A DNA stretch of 64,000 bases from UBA4093 sp036676455 (lineage in GTDB: Bacteria > Cyanobacteriota > Sericytochromatia > S15B-MN24 > UBA4093), in NCBI GenBank assembly GCA_036676455.1, contig JAKFCW010000047.1, forward strand, positions 47,658-111,657, in the 5' to 3' direction. Shown here piece by piece: positions 7,471-16,783 of this stretch. Every line of letters begins with the position of its first letter. The first letter of the stretch is position 1. A model generated the notes under the pieces. That model had not been told where the DNA came from, searched no databases, and was given only the letters and a program-made list of their open reading frames with translations. A program made the position numbers and the translations under genes.

Positions 7471-9636
7471 ATGGCAGCGAAATCGCTGGTAATCGTGGAG
7501 AGCCCCGCCAAGGCCAAGACGATCGCAAAGATACTCGGCAAGGACTTCTTCGTGAAGGCCTCGGCCGGCCACGTTCGGGACCTTCCCAAGAAGGGCCTGG
7601 GGGTGGACGTGAAGCATAACTTCCAGCCGCAATACGAGGTCCTGGCCGAGAAGGCCAAGGTCGTCAACGAACTGCGCGAAGCTGCCATGGAGGCCCAGGA
7701 CATCTACCTCGCCCCCGACCCGGACCGGGAAGGAGAAGCGATCGCCTGGCACCTCGCCAACATCCTCGAGGACGTCTCCAAGCCCATGCGCCGGATCGAG
7801 TTCAACGAGATCACCAAGGACGCCATCCTGCGCGCCATCCAGCATCCCCGCGACATCGACCAGCCGCGCGTGAACGCCCAGCAGGCTCGCCGCGTGCTCG
7901 ATCGCCTCGTGGGCTACAAGATCTCACCCCTCCTTTGGCAGAAGGTCCGCCGTGGCCTCTCCGCCGGCCGCGTGCAATCGGTGGCCGTGCGCCTGATCTG
8001 CGACCGCGAGGACGAGATCCGCAAGTTCCAGCCCAAGGAATACTGGTCGCTGACCGCCGAGCTGCAGAAGGGCGCCGCCAAGACGGCCTTCCCCTCGGAG
8101 CTCGCCCGCTGGAAGGGCAAGAAGCCCGACATCGGCTCGCAGGCCGAGTCCGACGCCATCGTCGCGGCCCTCTCGGGCGTCGACTACGTCGTCTCCAAGG
8201 TCACGACCAAGGAGCAGAAGCGCCAGCCGTCGGCTCCCTTCATCACCTCGACCCTGCAGCAGGAGGCCTCGCGGCGCTACGGCTTCACCGTGAAGCGCAC
8301 CATGACCCTCGCCCAGCAGCTCTACGAAGGCATCGAGCTGGGTTCGGAGGGACCGGTCGGTCTCATCACCTACATGCGTACCGACTCGGTGCGCATCGCC
8401 GACGAGGCTTGGGAAGAGGCCAGCCAGTACATCGCGGAGCGCTACGGCAAGCAGTACCTGCCGCCCTCGCGCCGCCAGTACGCCTCCAAGAAGGGCGCGC
8501 AGGAGGCCCACGAAGCCATCCGCCCCACAGCCATCGCGCGCACGCCCGAGTCCGTCAAGTCGCACCTCACCCCGGATCAGTTCAAGCTGTACCGGGTGAT
8601 CTGGGAGCGCTTCGCCGCCAGCCAGATGGCAAACGCCACCCTGGCCGTGACCTCGGTGGACATCACCGCCGGCGACGGCACGTTCCGCGCCTCCGACACC
8701 AAGGTGGTCTTCCCCGGCTACCAGGCCGTCTACATGGAGACCCCCGAGGAGGACGACGAGGCCGCCGAGAAGAAGCCGTCCAAGCTGCCTGACCTGGCCG
8801 AGGGCGACAAGCTCAAGCTGAAGGCCCTCAACCCCAAGCAGCACTTCACCCAGCCGCCCCCGCGCTTCACCGAAGCGACCCTGGTCCGGACCCTCGAAGA
8901 GAAGGGCATCGGTCGCCCGTCGACCTACGCCCCGACCATCGCCACGATCCAGGACCGCGGCTACGTCGAGAAGGATGGCCGCGCCCTGACGCCCACCGAG
9001 CTGGGCATGCAGGTCAACGAGCAGCTGGTCCAGCACTTCCCCGACATCGTCGACGTGAACTTCACGGCCGACATGGAGGACAAGCTCGACTCCGTCGAGA
9101 CCGGCGAGCGCGAATGGCAGCTGATCATCTCGAACTTCTACGAGCCGTTCGCGCAGACCCTCAAGACCGCCGCCAAGGAAATGAAGCCGGTGGCCATCCC
9201 GTCGGGCGAGAACTGCGAGAACTGCGGCGCCGAGATGCTGATCAAGTCGGGCCGCTTCGGCGAGTTCATGGCCTGCTCCAAGTACCCCGAGTGCAAGACC
9301 ACCAAGCCCATCATCAAGAAGGTGGGCGTGGGCTGCAAGACCCCGGGCTGCGAGGGCGACGTCATCATCAAGCGCACCCGCACGGGCAAGACCTTCTACG
9401 GCTGCTCGAAGTACCCCGAGTGCACCTTCACCTCCTGGGATCAGCCCACCGACACGCATTGCGTGAAGTGCAGCACCTACATGGTGATCAAGCGCTCGAA
9501 GGCGGGCCGCAGCTTCCTGCTCTGCACCAACGCGGACTGCAAGAACATCCAGAACCTTCCCAAGAAGTCCGCCAAGGGCGGCTCCGAGGAAGGCGCGGAA
9601 GAAACCGCCGGCGCGGATTCCGCGAAGGAGGCCTAG
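7471..9636 (+). CDS. topA: DNA topoisomerase I
   Basis: 721 residues, type IA topoisomerase that relaxes negative supercoils. The Toprim domain starts with LVIVESPAKAKTI, and acidic DPDREGEAIAWH is complete. SAGRVQSVAVRL marks the central domain. The active-site Tyr301 lies in ITYMRTDSVR. The C-terminus holds three four-cysteine zinc ribbons, then an acidic/Ala tail. The ATG follows GAGGTG at a good distance; 20 extra upstream codons look non-native. Full length for the family. trmFO starts one base after the stop, so they are co-transcribed. Confidence 0.97.
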   Translation: MAAKSLVIVESPAKAKTIAKILGKDFFVKASAGHVRDLPKKGLGVDVKHNFQPQYEVLAEKAKVVNELREAAMEAQDIYLAPDPDREGEAIAWHLANILEDVSKPMRRIEFNEITKDAILRAIQHPRDIDQPRVNAQQARRVLDRLVGYKISPLLWQKVRRGLSAGRVQSVAVRLICDREDEIRKFQPKEYWSLTAELQKGAAKTAFPSELARWKGKKPDIGSQAESDAIVAALSGVDYVVSKVTTKEQKRQPSAPFITSTLQQEASRRYGFTVKRTMTLAQQLYEGIELGSEGPVGLITYMRTDSVRIADEAWEEASQYIAERYGKQYLPPSRRQYASKKGAQEAHEAIRPTAIARTPESVKSHLTPDQFKLYRVIWERFAASQMANATLAVTSVDITAGDGTFRASDTKVVFPGYQAVYMETPEEDDEAAEKKPSKLPDLAEGDKLKLKALNPKQHFTQPPPRFTEATLVRTLEEKGIGRPSTYAPTIATIQDRGYVEKDGRALTPTELGMQVNEQLVQHFPDIVDVNFTADMEDKLDSVETGEREWQLIISNFYEPFAQTLKTAAKEMKPVAIPSGENCENCGAEMLIKSGRFGEFMACSKYPECKTTKPIIKKVGVGCKTPGCEGDVIIKRTRTGKTFYGCSKYPECTFTSWDQPTDTHCVKCSTYMVIKRSKAGRSFLLCTNADCKNIQNLPKKSAKGGSEEGAEETAGADSAKEA

Positions 9637-9637
9637 C

Positions 9638-10954
9638 ATGCGCGCAAAGGTCATCGGCGGCGGGCTGGCCGGGTCGGAAGCGGCCTGGCAGCTCGCTCAG
9701 CGGGGCATCGACGTGGATCTCTACGAGATGCGCCCCCAGGTTTCCACCAAGGCGCACCACACGGATCGCCTGGCGGAGCTGGTCTGCTCCAACTCCCTCG
9801 GGTCCTTCGGGATGGGCAACGCCTCGGGCCTGATCAAGGCCGAGATGCGCAAGCTCGGCTCGTTGATCCTGCAGGCGGCGGATTTCGCCCAGGTGCCGGC
9901 TGGCGGCGCGCTGGCGGTCGATCGCGATCGCTTCGCGGGCTTCGTCACCGAGCGCCTCTCCCAGCACCCGCGGATCACGCTCCACCGTGAGGAGCACCAC
10001 GCCCTCGACGAGGCAGAGCCGACCATCATCGCCACCGGCCCCTTGACCTCGGAAAGCCTCTCCGAGGAGTTGCGCCGGCGCACCGGCGCCGAGCACCTCC
10101 ACTTCTACGACGCGGCGGCCCCCATCGTGACGCTCGAGAGCCTCGACATGGAGAAGATCTTCCGCCAGGCACGTTACGACAAGGGCGAGGGCGAGTACCT
10201 CAACTGCCCCTTTACCAAGGAGGAGTACGAGGCCTTCTGGACCGCGCTGACCCAGGCCGAAGGTGCCGTCCTGCACCTGGGCGCGGAAGAGAAGAACTTC
10301 TTCGAGGGCTGCCTGCCTGCGGAAGTCATCGCGCGGCGCGGGATCGACACCCTACGCTTCGGCCCGATGAAGCCGGTCGGCCTCACCGATCCCCGCACCG
10401 GACGTCGCCCCTACGCCGTCTTGCAGCTCCGGCAGGACAACGTCGCGGGTGACCTCTACAACATGGTCGGCTTCCAGACCCAGCTCAAGTGGGGCGAGCA
10501 GAAGCGGGTCTTCCAGATGATCCCCGGCATGGAGAATGCCGAGTTCGTGCGGCTGGGCGTCATGCACCGCAACACGTACCTGGCCTCCCCGGCCTTCCTC
10601 AACGCCTCTTTGCAGTGGCGCGAGCACCCCAACTGGTTCCTTGCGGGCCAGCTCATCGGGGTGGAAGGCTACACCGAGTCCACCGCCGCGGGCCTCATCG
10701 CGGGCCTCAACCTCGCCCGGGTCATGCGCGGCCAGGAGCCTCTGGTGCTGCCTCGCACGACCATGCTCGGCTCGTTGCTGCACTACGTCTCGCATGCCGA
10801 GGTCAAGCATTTCCAGCCGATGAACTCCAACTGGGGCATCATCGAGCCATGGCCGGTCAAGGTGCGCGACAAGGCCCAGCGGCATCAGCTGCAGGCCGAG
10901 CGCGCGCTCGCCGACCTCGAGGCCACCATGGCCGGCGAGCTGGCGACGGTCTAA
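9638..10954 (+). CDS. trmFO: Methylenetetrahydrofolate--tRNA-(uracil-54) methyltransferase TrmFO
   Basis: 438 residues, full length. The enzyme makes m5U54 in the tRNA T-loop using methylenetetrahydrofolate and FAD. The FAD-binding start VIGGGLAGSEAAWQLA, then LYEMRP and LAELVCSNSLGS, are diagnostic. The Cys-containing segments EYLNCPFTKEEY and the C-terminal region GVEGYTESTAAGLIAGLN are intact. Coupled to topA with a single base between genes. A hairpin with a T run (10981-11013) follows, ending the dprA-topA-trmFO unit. Confidence 0.97.
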   Translation: MRAKVIGGGLAGSEAAWQLAQRGIDVDLYEMRPQVSTKAHHTDRLAELVCSNSLGSFGMGNASGLIKAEMRKLGSLILQAADFAQVPAGGALAVDRDRFAGFVTERLSQHPRITLHREEHHALDEAEPTIIATGPLTSESLSEELRRRTGAEHLHFYDAAAPIVTLESLDMEKIFRQARYDKGEGEYLNCPFTKEEYEAFWTALTQAEGAVLHLGAEEKNFFEGCLPAEVIARRGIDTLRFGPMKPVGLTDPRTGRRPYAVLQLRQDNVAGDLYNMVGFQTQLKWGEQKRVFQMIPGMENAEFVRLGVMHRNTYLASPAFLNASLQWREHPNWFLAGQLIGVEGYTESTAAGLIAGLNLARVMRGQEPLVLPRTTMLGSLLHYVSHAEVKHFQPMNSNWGIIEPWPVKVRDKAQRHQLQAERALADLEATMAGELATV

Positions 10955-10972
10955 GCGCGCAGGCATCGACCC

Positions 10973-11452
10973 TCACCTGAGGAGCGGCCGGGAAGACCGG
11001 ACCGCTCCTTTTTCTTGCGGACGGCTGCCACGCCCAATCGTGACGGGCATCAGGGTGCATGAGCAATCACGCTTTGTCCCCTGCTCCCGGTGCACGGGCG
11101 GCACGAGGCGCGCGAGCGGCCGGACTTCCAGCAGGCTGAGCTGCCGGCCATCGAGCTGGTAGCAGCTCTCGCAGCAAGATCGGGCCACGAAGCGAACCCC
11201 GCTCACCGAGCCCTGCAACTCGTACCATCCGACCACCATGTCCCTCAGGGTCGCCAGTTGCAGGGCCACCTGCGGCTCCTGGGCGATCCGGCGATTCATC
11301 TCGACGATGAACTGGCGCTTGGCGCCAACGAGCTGGTCGGGCAGGAGCGGATCCGTGGCCAGCGGCTGGGGACGATACACGATCACCCGCCAGACGGCGA
11401 CCGCGACGGCCAGTAAAAGCGCCAGGGTGAGCCAGGTCTCGAAGGTTCCCAT
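10973..11452 (-). CDS. Membrane-anchored small protein with a Cys cluster, unknown function
   Basis: 159 residues from an ATG preceded by AAAGGAGGAAACCGC, an excellent ribosome site. Residues 5-24 form one membrane helix; the rest is soluble. A CCESC cluster near residues 90-95 could bind metal or form a disulfide. Its 3' end runs over the terminator of trmFO, so the last 20 basic residues are encoded by the complement of that hairpin. No family recognised; start is confident, function open. Confidence 0.6.
   Translation of the reverse strand: MGTFETWLTLALLLAVAVAVWRVIVYRPQPLATDPLLPDQLVGAKRQFIVEMNRRIAQEPQVALQLATLRDMVVGWYELQGSVSGVRFVARSCCESCYQLDGRQLSLLEVRPLARLVPPVHREQGTKRDCSCTLMPVTIGRGSRPQEKGAVRSSRPLLR
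10981..11013 (+). terminator. Rho-independent terminator after trmFO
   Basis: GGAGCGG-CCGG pairs with CCGGACCGCTCC (one bulged base) and is followed by five T residues and further T. It overlaps the last codons of the oppositely oriented gene at 10973-11452. Confidence 0.85.
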
Positions 11453-11483
11453 GCGGTTTCCTCCTTTCACGCGACTCGGCAGA

Positions 11484-11520
11484 CATGATACATATACACA
11501 AAAGTATATTAATATCACAA
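11484..11520 (-). promoter_or_regulatory. AT-rich putative promoter for the 10973-11452 gene
   Basis: An unusually A/T-rich patch in GC-rich DNA, containing TATAC/TATATG/TATCAT hexamers on the minus strand with a TTGTGA upstream at about 18 bases. It sits directly before the gene's ribosome site. Exact boxes cannot be fixed by eye. Confidence 0.35.
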
Positions 11521-11708
11521 CCAGACGCAAACGGCGCCGTGGCGGGGATCTTCCCCCTGATGCGTCGGTAAACTTTTGTCGGCCAACTGGTTTCAGGGGG
11601 GGAGGGGATGGTATTCTGGCTAGAGAAGAAGCCTCCGAGCGAGGCCTGGTTTTCCCTGTCGGGATCGGTCGCGTGCCGGTGCCGGATCGTCAACCAAGGA
11701 AGCTGAGC

Positions 11709-12344
11709 GTGAGAGCGGGATTCTACGCCTCGACCTCCCACCAGGGCTGGATCGAGATCATCTGTGGGTCGATGTACTGCGGCAAGACCGAGGAGCTGAT
11801 CCGCCGGATCAAGCGCGCGGAAATCGCCCGCCAGCACGTCCAGGTCTTCAAGCCGATCATCGACATCCGCTATTCGCCCGAGGACGTCAGCAGCCACTCG
11901 GGGACCCGCTACCGGGCCGTCCGGGCCAATGGCTCCGAGGAGGTCTGGCGCCTCACCGACGAGGCCACCGAGGTCGTCGCCATCGACGAGGTGCAGTTCT
12001 TCGACGACGGCGTGGTCGAGGTCATCCAGGCCCTGGCCAACGCCGGCAAGCGGGTCATCTGCTCGGGCCTCGACATGGACTTCCGGGGCGAGCCTTTCGG
12101 CATCATGCCGCGCCTCCTGGCCCTGGCCGAGAGCGTCGAAAAGCTCACGGCCATCTGCGTCCAGTGCAGCGCGCCCGCCACCCGCTCGCAGCGCCTCATC
12201 AACGGTCAGCCCGCCGAGTGGGACGACCCGGTGATCCTCGTGGGAGCTCACGACAAGTACGAGCCACGCTGCCGCAGCTGCCACGTCGTTCCGGTGCGCC
12301 CCGGGGTCACGCAGCTTTCCTTTCCGAGCGTGGAACGGATCTAG
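11709..12344 (+). CDS. tdk: Thymidine kinase (type II)
   Basis: 211 residues. Phosphorylates thymidine to dTMP in the salvage pathway. P-loop GSMYCGKT at 20-27, the DEVQFF acidic motif, and two Cys pairs (CVQC and CRSC) for the structural zinc of the lasso domain are all present. No ATG fits; the GTG at 11709 lies behind AAGGAAGC and gives the usual family length. The stop codon abuts the ATG of the next gene, so the recombinase is translated from the same message. Confidence 0.95.
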   Translation: MRAGFYASTSHQGWIEIICGSMYCGKTEELIRRIKRAEIARQHVQVFKPIIDIRYSPEDVSSHSGTRYRAVRANGSEEVWRLTDEATEVVAIDEVQFFDDGVVEVIQALANAGKRVICSGLDMDFRGEPFGIMPRLLALAESVEKLTAICVQCSAPATRSQRLINGQPAEWDDPVILVGAHDKYEPRCRSCHVVPVRPGVTQLSFPSVERI

Positions 12345-13214
12345 ATGCACCCCAAGGAGGCCTTCAGCCTTTACTTGGAGATCGAGCGCAACCTCTCGCC
12401 ACATTCCATTCGTGCGTACCGCCAGGACCTGGACATGTTCCATGCCTTCCTGGCGGATCAGCCGCTCGAAGAGGTGGACTACCGCACCTTGCGGCGCTTC
12501 CTGGGCTTCCTGAAGCAGCAAGGATACGAGCGCTCGACCATTGCCCGGCGCATGGCCGCCCTGCGTACCTACTTTCGCTTTCTCGCCCGAGAGCGCCTGG
12601 TGAAGGGGAATCCGGCAGTCGGCCTGCAGAGCCCCAAGCAGGCCCGCAAGCTGCCCCATTTTCTCGACTGGGAGGAGCTGCAGCGCTTGCTTGCCACTCC
12701 TGGCGAGAGCGCGCTGGGGCTGCGGGACCGCGCCCTTCTCGAGTTGCTTTACGCCACCGGGATGCGGGTCAGCGAGATCGCCGAGCTTTCCATCCGTCAG
12801 CTGAACTGGGAAGAAGCGGAAATCCGGGTCGTCGGCAAGGGAACCAAGGAGCGGATGGTCCTGATGAGCGAGTCGGCCATGCGGCATGTGCGGCGCTACC
12901 TGGACACAGCACGCCCCTTGCTGAAGCCTGTCGACACCGACCGCCTCTTCCTCAACCGCCAGGGCAAGCCTCTCTCCTCGCGCTCCATCGACCGCATGCT
13001 GAAGCAGCACGCCCGAAACGCAGGCATCACCAAACCCGTCTCGCCTCATACCATGCGGCACACCTTCGCCACCCACCTCCTGGAAGGAGGCGCGGATCTG
13101 CGCGTGGTGCAGGAATTGCTCGGACATTCGAGCCTCTCGACCACCCAGATCTACACGCACGTCAGCCAAGATCGCTTAAGACAGGTCTACCAGCAGGCTC
13201 ACCCCCGCCCTTGA
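12345..13214 (+). CDS. xerC: XerC/XerD-type tyrosine recombinase
   Basis: 289 residues, the size of Xer recombinases that resolve chromosome dimers at dif. An N-terminal SAM-like core-binding domain (LSPHSIRAYRQDL) precedes the catalytic domain with Arg141, His235, Arg238, His261 and nucleophile Tyr270, all intact. The C-terminus ends in AHPRP, close to the HPRA of XerD. XerC against XerD cannot be settled from sequence alone. Location among housekeeping genes and lack of att-like repeats argue against a phage integrase. Confidence 0.85.
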   Translation: MHPKEAFSLYLEIERNLSPHSIRAYRQDLDMFHAFLADQPLEEVDYRTLRRFLGFLKQQGYERSTIARRMAALRTYFRFLARERLVKGNPAVGLQSPKQARKLPHFLDWEELQRLLATPGESALGLRDRALLELLYATGMRVSEIAELSIRQLNWEEAEIRVVGKGTKERMVLMSESAMRHVRRYLDTARPLLKPVDTDRLFLNRQGKPLSSRSIDRMLKQHARNAGITKPVSPHTMRHTFATHLLEGGADLRVVQELLGHSSLSTTQIYTHVSQDRLRQVYQQAHPRP

Positions 13215-13296
13215 GATTGCGATGCGCTTGGTCGCTATGCTATCCTGAGGGTCGCTCCCCAAGGGTGGCATGTTCAGGTTGTAGCGAGGGTAGTGC

Positions 13297-14430
13297 GTGG
13301 CCAGCAGCGACAAAACACCAACCGTTAAGCCTGCCGACGCCGCCCTCAATCCGTCTCCGCCGCCCTCCCAAAGCCAAGACAAGGCCCTCGACGGCCTGCT
13401 TTCCGACTGGCGGGAAACCACCGGCGCGACGCAAGCCCTGGCCGACGACGCCCGCGCCGTCCTGCATGCCCTGGGAGAGCCGCAACCTCCCCTGCAAGCG
13501 CTCGCTGCAAACTGGGTCAACGCCTTCCATGACGAAGGCCTGACTCTTCGCTTTGCCCTCAGCCTCTTCATCGAGGCCCAGTTTCGCCTGCAAAAGCCAG
13601 ACTCCGCCTTGCTCGCGCAGTTCCAGCTCCAGGTCGCCGAGGCCTTCGAACAGCGCTGGAGAGACGTCCAGCAGCAGAACCTCGACGAGTTGAAGCTGAC
13701 CAACCGCAAGCTCCTGGAGGTGGACAGGAATCGCGCAGAGTTCATCTCGTCGCTCTCGCACGAGCTGCGCACCCCCCTCACGGCCATCTCGGGGGCCTGC
13801 GAGCTGCTGCTCGAGGACTTCGCCACCGAACTGAGCGGCCCGCAGGAAGACTACATCACCATGATCTCGCAGGGCGCGCACCTGATCCGCAAGCTCATCG
13901 ACGATGTGCTCGACCTGGCCAAGCTGGATGCCAAGCGCCTGGAGCTTCACCCCGAGCCCCTCTGCGTCGCCCAGCTGCTTCGCGACACCGAGATGATGGT
14001 CGCTCCCCTGCTCACCGAGAAGGGCCTGAACTGGGAAATCGACGTCTCCGACTCCCTGCCCCTGATCCAGGCGGACGCGGTCCGCATCCGGCAGGTGCTG
14101 CTGAACCTGGTCTCCAATGCCATCAAGTTCACCCCGCGCGGCGGCTCGGTGAGCATCCGCTCCTGGCTCGAGAAGCCCGTGGGACGCAAGCCGCCCCTCC
14201 TGGCCATCAGCGTCAGCGACACCGGCTGCGGCATCTCTCCGGAGCACCAGAAGCTGGTCTTCGAGCGCTTTCGCCAGGTCCGCGACCGCGAGGCACGAGG
14301 CACCGGGCTGGGTTTGCCGATTGCCAAGCGCCTCGTCGAGCTTCACGGCGGTCGCCTCGCCCTCACGAGTGCCGTGGATCAAGGCTCTTCCTTCACCTTC
14401 ACCGTTCCGCTCGCCAGCGACCCATGCTAG
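13297..14430 (+). CDS. Soluble sensor histidine kinase
   Basis: 377 residues from a GTG behind GCGAGGG. No signal peptide or membrane span, so it senses inside the cell. The N-terminal 135 residues are helical and may be an RsbR-like or other sensor domain; I cannot name it. A HisKA domain follows with phospho-acceptor His155 in SLSHELRTPL. The ATPase domain has the N box (LLNLVSNAIKF), G1 (DTGCGIS) and G2 (GTGLGLPIAK). No response regulator is adjacent. The next gene, a GGDEF protein 59 bases downstream, could be in the same pathway. Confidence 0.88.
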   Translation: MASSDKTPTVKPADAALNPSPPPSQSQDKALDGLLSDWRETTGATQALADDARAVLHALGEPQPPLQALAANWVNAFHDEGLTLRFALSLFIEAQFRLQKPDSALLAQFQLQVAEAFEQRWRDVQQQNLDELKLTNRKLLEVDRNRAEFISSLSHELRTPLTAISGACELLLEDFATELSGPQEDYITMISQGAHLIRKLIDDVLDLAKLDAKRLELHPEPLCVAQLLRDTEMMVAPLLTEKGLNWEIDVSDSLPLIQADAVRIRQVLLNLVSNAIKFTPRGGSVSIRSWLEKPVGRKPPLLAISVSDTGCGISPEHQKLVFERFRQVRDREARGTGLGLPIAKRLVELHGGRLALTSAVDQGSSFTFTVPLASDPC

Positions 14431-14489
14431 GTTAGCGGCGAGGCGGGTATGAAGAACTTAGCAAGTCCTCAATCCAAGGATTAACGGGC

Positions 14490-16091
14490 ATGGCGGAATC
14501 GACACAGACCGAGGCGAACCTGACGCAGCTGGCCCTTCTCATGCAGAAGATCGAGGAGGTGCGCCAGCGAACCCTGCTGGTCGACGACCTCTCGCAAGGC
14601 ATCCTGGAGATCCTCTCGGAGGCATTCGGGCTCGCACGCGCCGTCATCTTCCTCGACACCGAGCTTTACGTGGCCGCCGTGCATCCGCATCGCGAGCTGG
14701 AGGCCGTGCCGGAAATCGTGCTGGAGGCCATGGCCGAGCGCGAGGTGCGCGAAGGCGACTGGGACGGCCAGATGGCCTGGTGCGTGCCCTTCTTCCACGA
14801 GACGCGCTTCGACGGCGCGCTCGTGATGGCCTCCGACGAACCGCTCCAGTCATGCCAGCGCCAGGTGATCTCGGCGCTGATGCCCTTCGTGACGCTGACG
14901 CTCGAGCAGCGCAAGGGCCAGTCCCGCCTCGTCGAGCAGGACCGGAAGCTGACCGAGCTGGGCGCCCTCTACGAGGATGCCCGCCAGCGCGCCGTCACCG
15001 ACGGCCTCACGGGCCTCTACAACCATGCTCACTTCAAGGAGCTGCTGGCCCTGGAGTTCGCACGCTGCAAGCGATACGGCTCTCCCTTGACCTTGCTGCT
15101 GATCGACATCGACCACTTCAAGAAGATCAACGACTCCTACGGGCACCTGACCGGTGACGTGGTCCTGCGCCGGGTCGCCCACGCCCTGCGCGGCCAGGTG
15201 CGCGATTGCGACTGGGTCGCCCGCTACGGGGGCGAGGAGATGGCCATCCTCTTGCCCAGCACCGACCTCAAGGGCTCCCTGGTCGTCGCGGAGCGCATTC
15301 GCCGCTTCGTGCGCGACATGGTCTTTCTCACCGAGGACAAGGTCCAGGTACCAGCCATCACCGTCTCCATCGGCGTGGCCCAGCAGCGCAAGTCGGACAC
15401 TCCGACGCTGCTCATCGACCGCGCGGACCAGGCCCTGTACTTCGCGAAGTCCAACGGCCGCAACCAGGTCGGCGCGGAGTTCGGAGAACGGGTCGTGCCG
15501 GCTGCTGAGAGCAAGATTCATCACCAGGAGTTCTTGACGGCGATCGCCGAAATCGCCACCGAGGTCGCCCTCACCGACCAGGCCCGCTCCACCTACGCCG
15601 AGGAACTGGCCGAGCTCGCCAACCAGCTCGGAGTCTCCATCGGGCTCTCTAGCACCCAGCGCCGGGACATGGTCCTGGCCGCCGCCCTGCTGCACATCGG
15701 AAAGATCGCCCTGCCCGCCGAAGCCCTCACCAAGCGCGACGACCTCGACGAAAAAGAACTGGCCCTGGTGAAGGGCCATCCGCAGCTCTCCAAGCAACTG
15801 GTCGAGCAGATCGCGGGCATGGGCACCGTCGCCGAGGCCATTCTCTATCACCATGAGCACTGGGACGGAAACGGCTACCCCTACGGCATCCAGGGACCGG
15901 CCATCCCGCTGGTCTCACGGGTGCTGGCCGTCATCGACGCCTTTCTGACCGTTCTCAACGACCCGCAGGCCGATCTCGACGTCGCCCGCGATGCCCTCCG
16001 GCAAGGCGCCGGGACCCTCTTCGATCCCGACGTCATCCGTCATTTCGATTACTTGATGGATACTCAGTTCAAGGAGTATTCGGCACGCTGA
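14490..16091 (+). CDS. GAF-like/GGDEF diguanylate cyclase with degenerate HD-GYP domain
   Basis: 533 residues, cytoplasmic. A GAF-like N-terminal domain (about 20-150) leads into a GGDEF domain with GGEEM at 247-251, an inhibitory RxxD site (RDCD) just before it and intact DIDHFKKIND, so cyclic-di-GMP synthesis is expected. The C-terminal 170 residues are an HD-GYP domain with HHEHWDGNGYP at 454-464. However, the canonical LLHDIGK is LLHIGK (His402 kept, Asp lost), and the first helix has Tyr where the first metal His normally lies. The phosphodiesterase is therefore probably inactive or regulatory. Its last 23 bases overlap the convergent gene. Confidence 0.88.
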   Translation: MAESTQTEANLTQLALLMQKIEEVRQRTLLVDDLSQGILEILSEAFGLARAVIFLDTELYVAAVHPHRELEAVPEIVLEAMAEREVREGDWDGQMAWCVPFFHETRFDGALVMASDEPLQSCQRQVISALMPFVTLTLEQRKGQSRLVEQDRKLTELGALYEDARQRAVTDGLTGLYNHAHFKELLALEFARCKRYGSPLTLLLIDIDHFKKINDSYGHLTGDVVLRRVAHALRGQVRDCDWVARYGGEEMAILLPSTDLKGSLVVAERIRRFVRDMVFLTEDKVQVPAITVSIGVAQQRKSDTPTLLIDRADQALYFAKSNGRNQVGAEFGERVVPAAESKIHHQEFLTAIAEIATEVALTDQARSTYAEELAELANQLGVSIGLSSTQRRDMVLAAALLHIGKIALPAEALTKRDDLDEKELALVKGHPQLSKQLVEQIAGMGTVAEAILYHHEHWDGNGYPYGIQGPAIPLVSRVLAVIDAFLTVLNDPQADLDVARDALRQGAGTLFDPDVIRHFDYLMDTQFKEYSAR

Positions 16092-16701
16092 CCGGATTGG
16101 CCGGCTGCGCCCGGTTGACCGAGCTCACCTTGCCGTCCTGCTTGTCGTGCAGGTAATCCAGGAACCCGAAGACCTTCGAGCGAACCAGGTTGTCGCCCCA
16201 GGAGAACCCGACGAAGCCCGCGATGGCTCCCACCACCGTCAGAGGCCAGCCGGCGAGTCCGAGCGCGCCAAAGGCCGCCGCGGTCAGGCCGCTCAGCAGG
16301 GCGGCTCCGAGGCCACCCGCAGCGCCTCCGGCCGTGTCGACCGCCACCATCTTGGCGGCGCGGCCCATGGTCTCTTCGCCCTTCATCACCTTGATCCCGT
16401 GGTTCAAGGCCGACATGCCCGCCGAGACCAGCGCCGAGATGCCCGACGCTCGCCCCAGGACCGCCCCGAAGGTCTTGATGCCCGTGCCCAGGGCGGCGCG
16501 CGCCACGTGGGTATGGGCCGTCGCGTGGTAGACGTGGTTGGCCAGCTTGCCACCGAGGTGCAGCGTGTCACCCGCGAGGCCCTGCGCCGAGACGCTCGAC
16601 GCCGAAAGGTTCGATACCGCGGGCTTCACCTCGGCCGCATAGCTCGGAAGCGCGTAGCGGGCGAGCGTCGACACGGAGGGCGGCTGAATCGTGCTGGCCA
16701 T
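16069..16701 (-). CDS. Ala/Gly-rich protein with glycine-zipper-like membrane segment
   Basis: 210 residues from an ATG behind AAAGGAGACCCGCC. A Ser/Pro/Ala-rich N-terminus without signal peptide is followed by amphipathic segments and a long hydrophobic Gly/Ala stretch (about residues 120-175) with GxxxG-like spacing, then a short soluble tail. Gly-rich segments of this kind can insert in membranes. It overlaps the end of the diguanylate cyclase tail to tail. No family recognised. Confidence 0.55.
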   Translation of the reverse strand: MASTIQPPSVSTLARYALPSYAAEVKPAVSNLSASSVSAQGLAGDTLHLGGKLANHVYHATAHTHVARAALGTGIKTFGAVLGRASGISALVSAGMSALNHGIKVMKGEETMGRAAKMVAVDTAGGAAGGLGAALLSGLTAAAFGALGLAGWPLTVVGAIAGFVGFSWGDNLVRSKVFGFLDYLHDKQDGKVSSVNRAQPANPVSVPNTP

Positions 16702-16783
16702 GGCGGGTCTCCTTTCAGCGGGGTCCATCTCCCTTGTCGCTGTTCAGAGGCCGTTAAGCGGTAAAGCCTACGCGAACGCGGAA

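Noticed and set aside
11067..13169. Long minus-strand open frame (700 codons) across tdk and xerC
   Set aside because: It is antisense to two clear enzyme genes, has low-complexity Gly/Ala/Val composition and no motif; a GC-rich shadow frame.
12345..13214. Phage or integron integrase
   Set aside because: Size, core-binding domain and neighbours fit a housekeeping Xer recombinase; no att repeats or phage genes seen.
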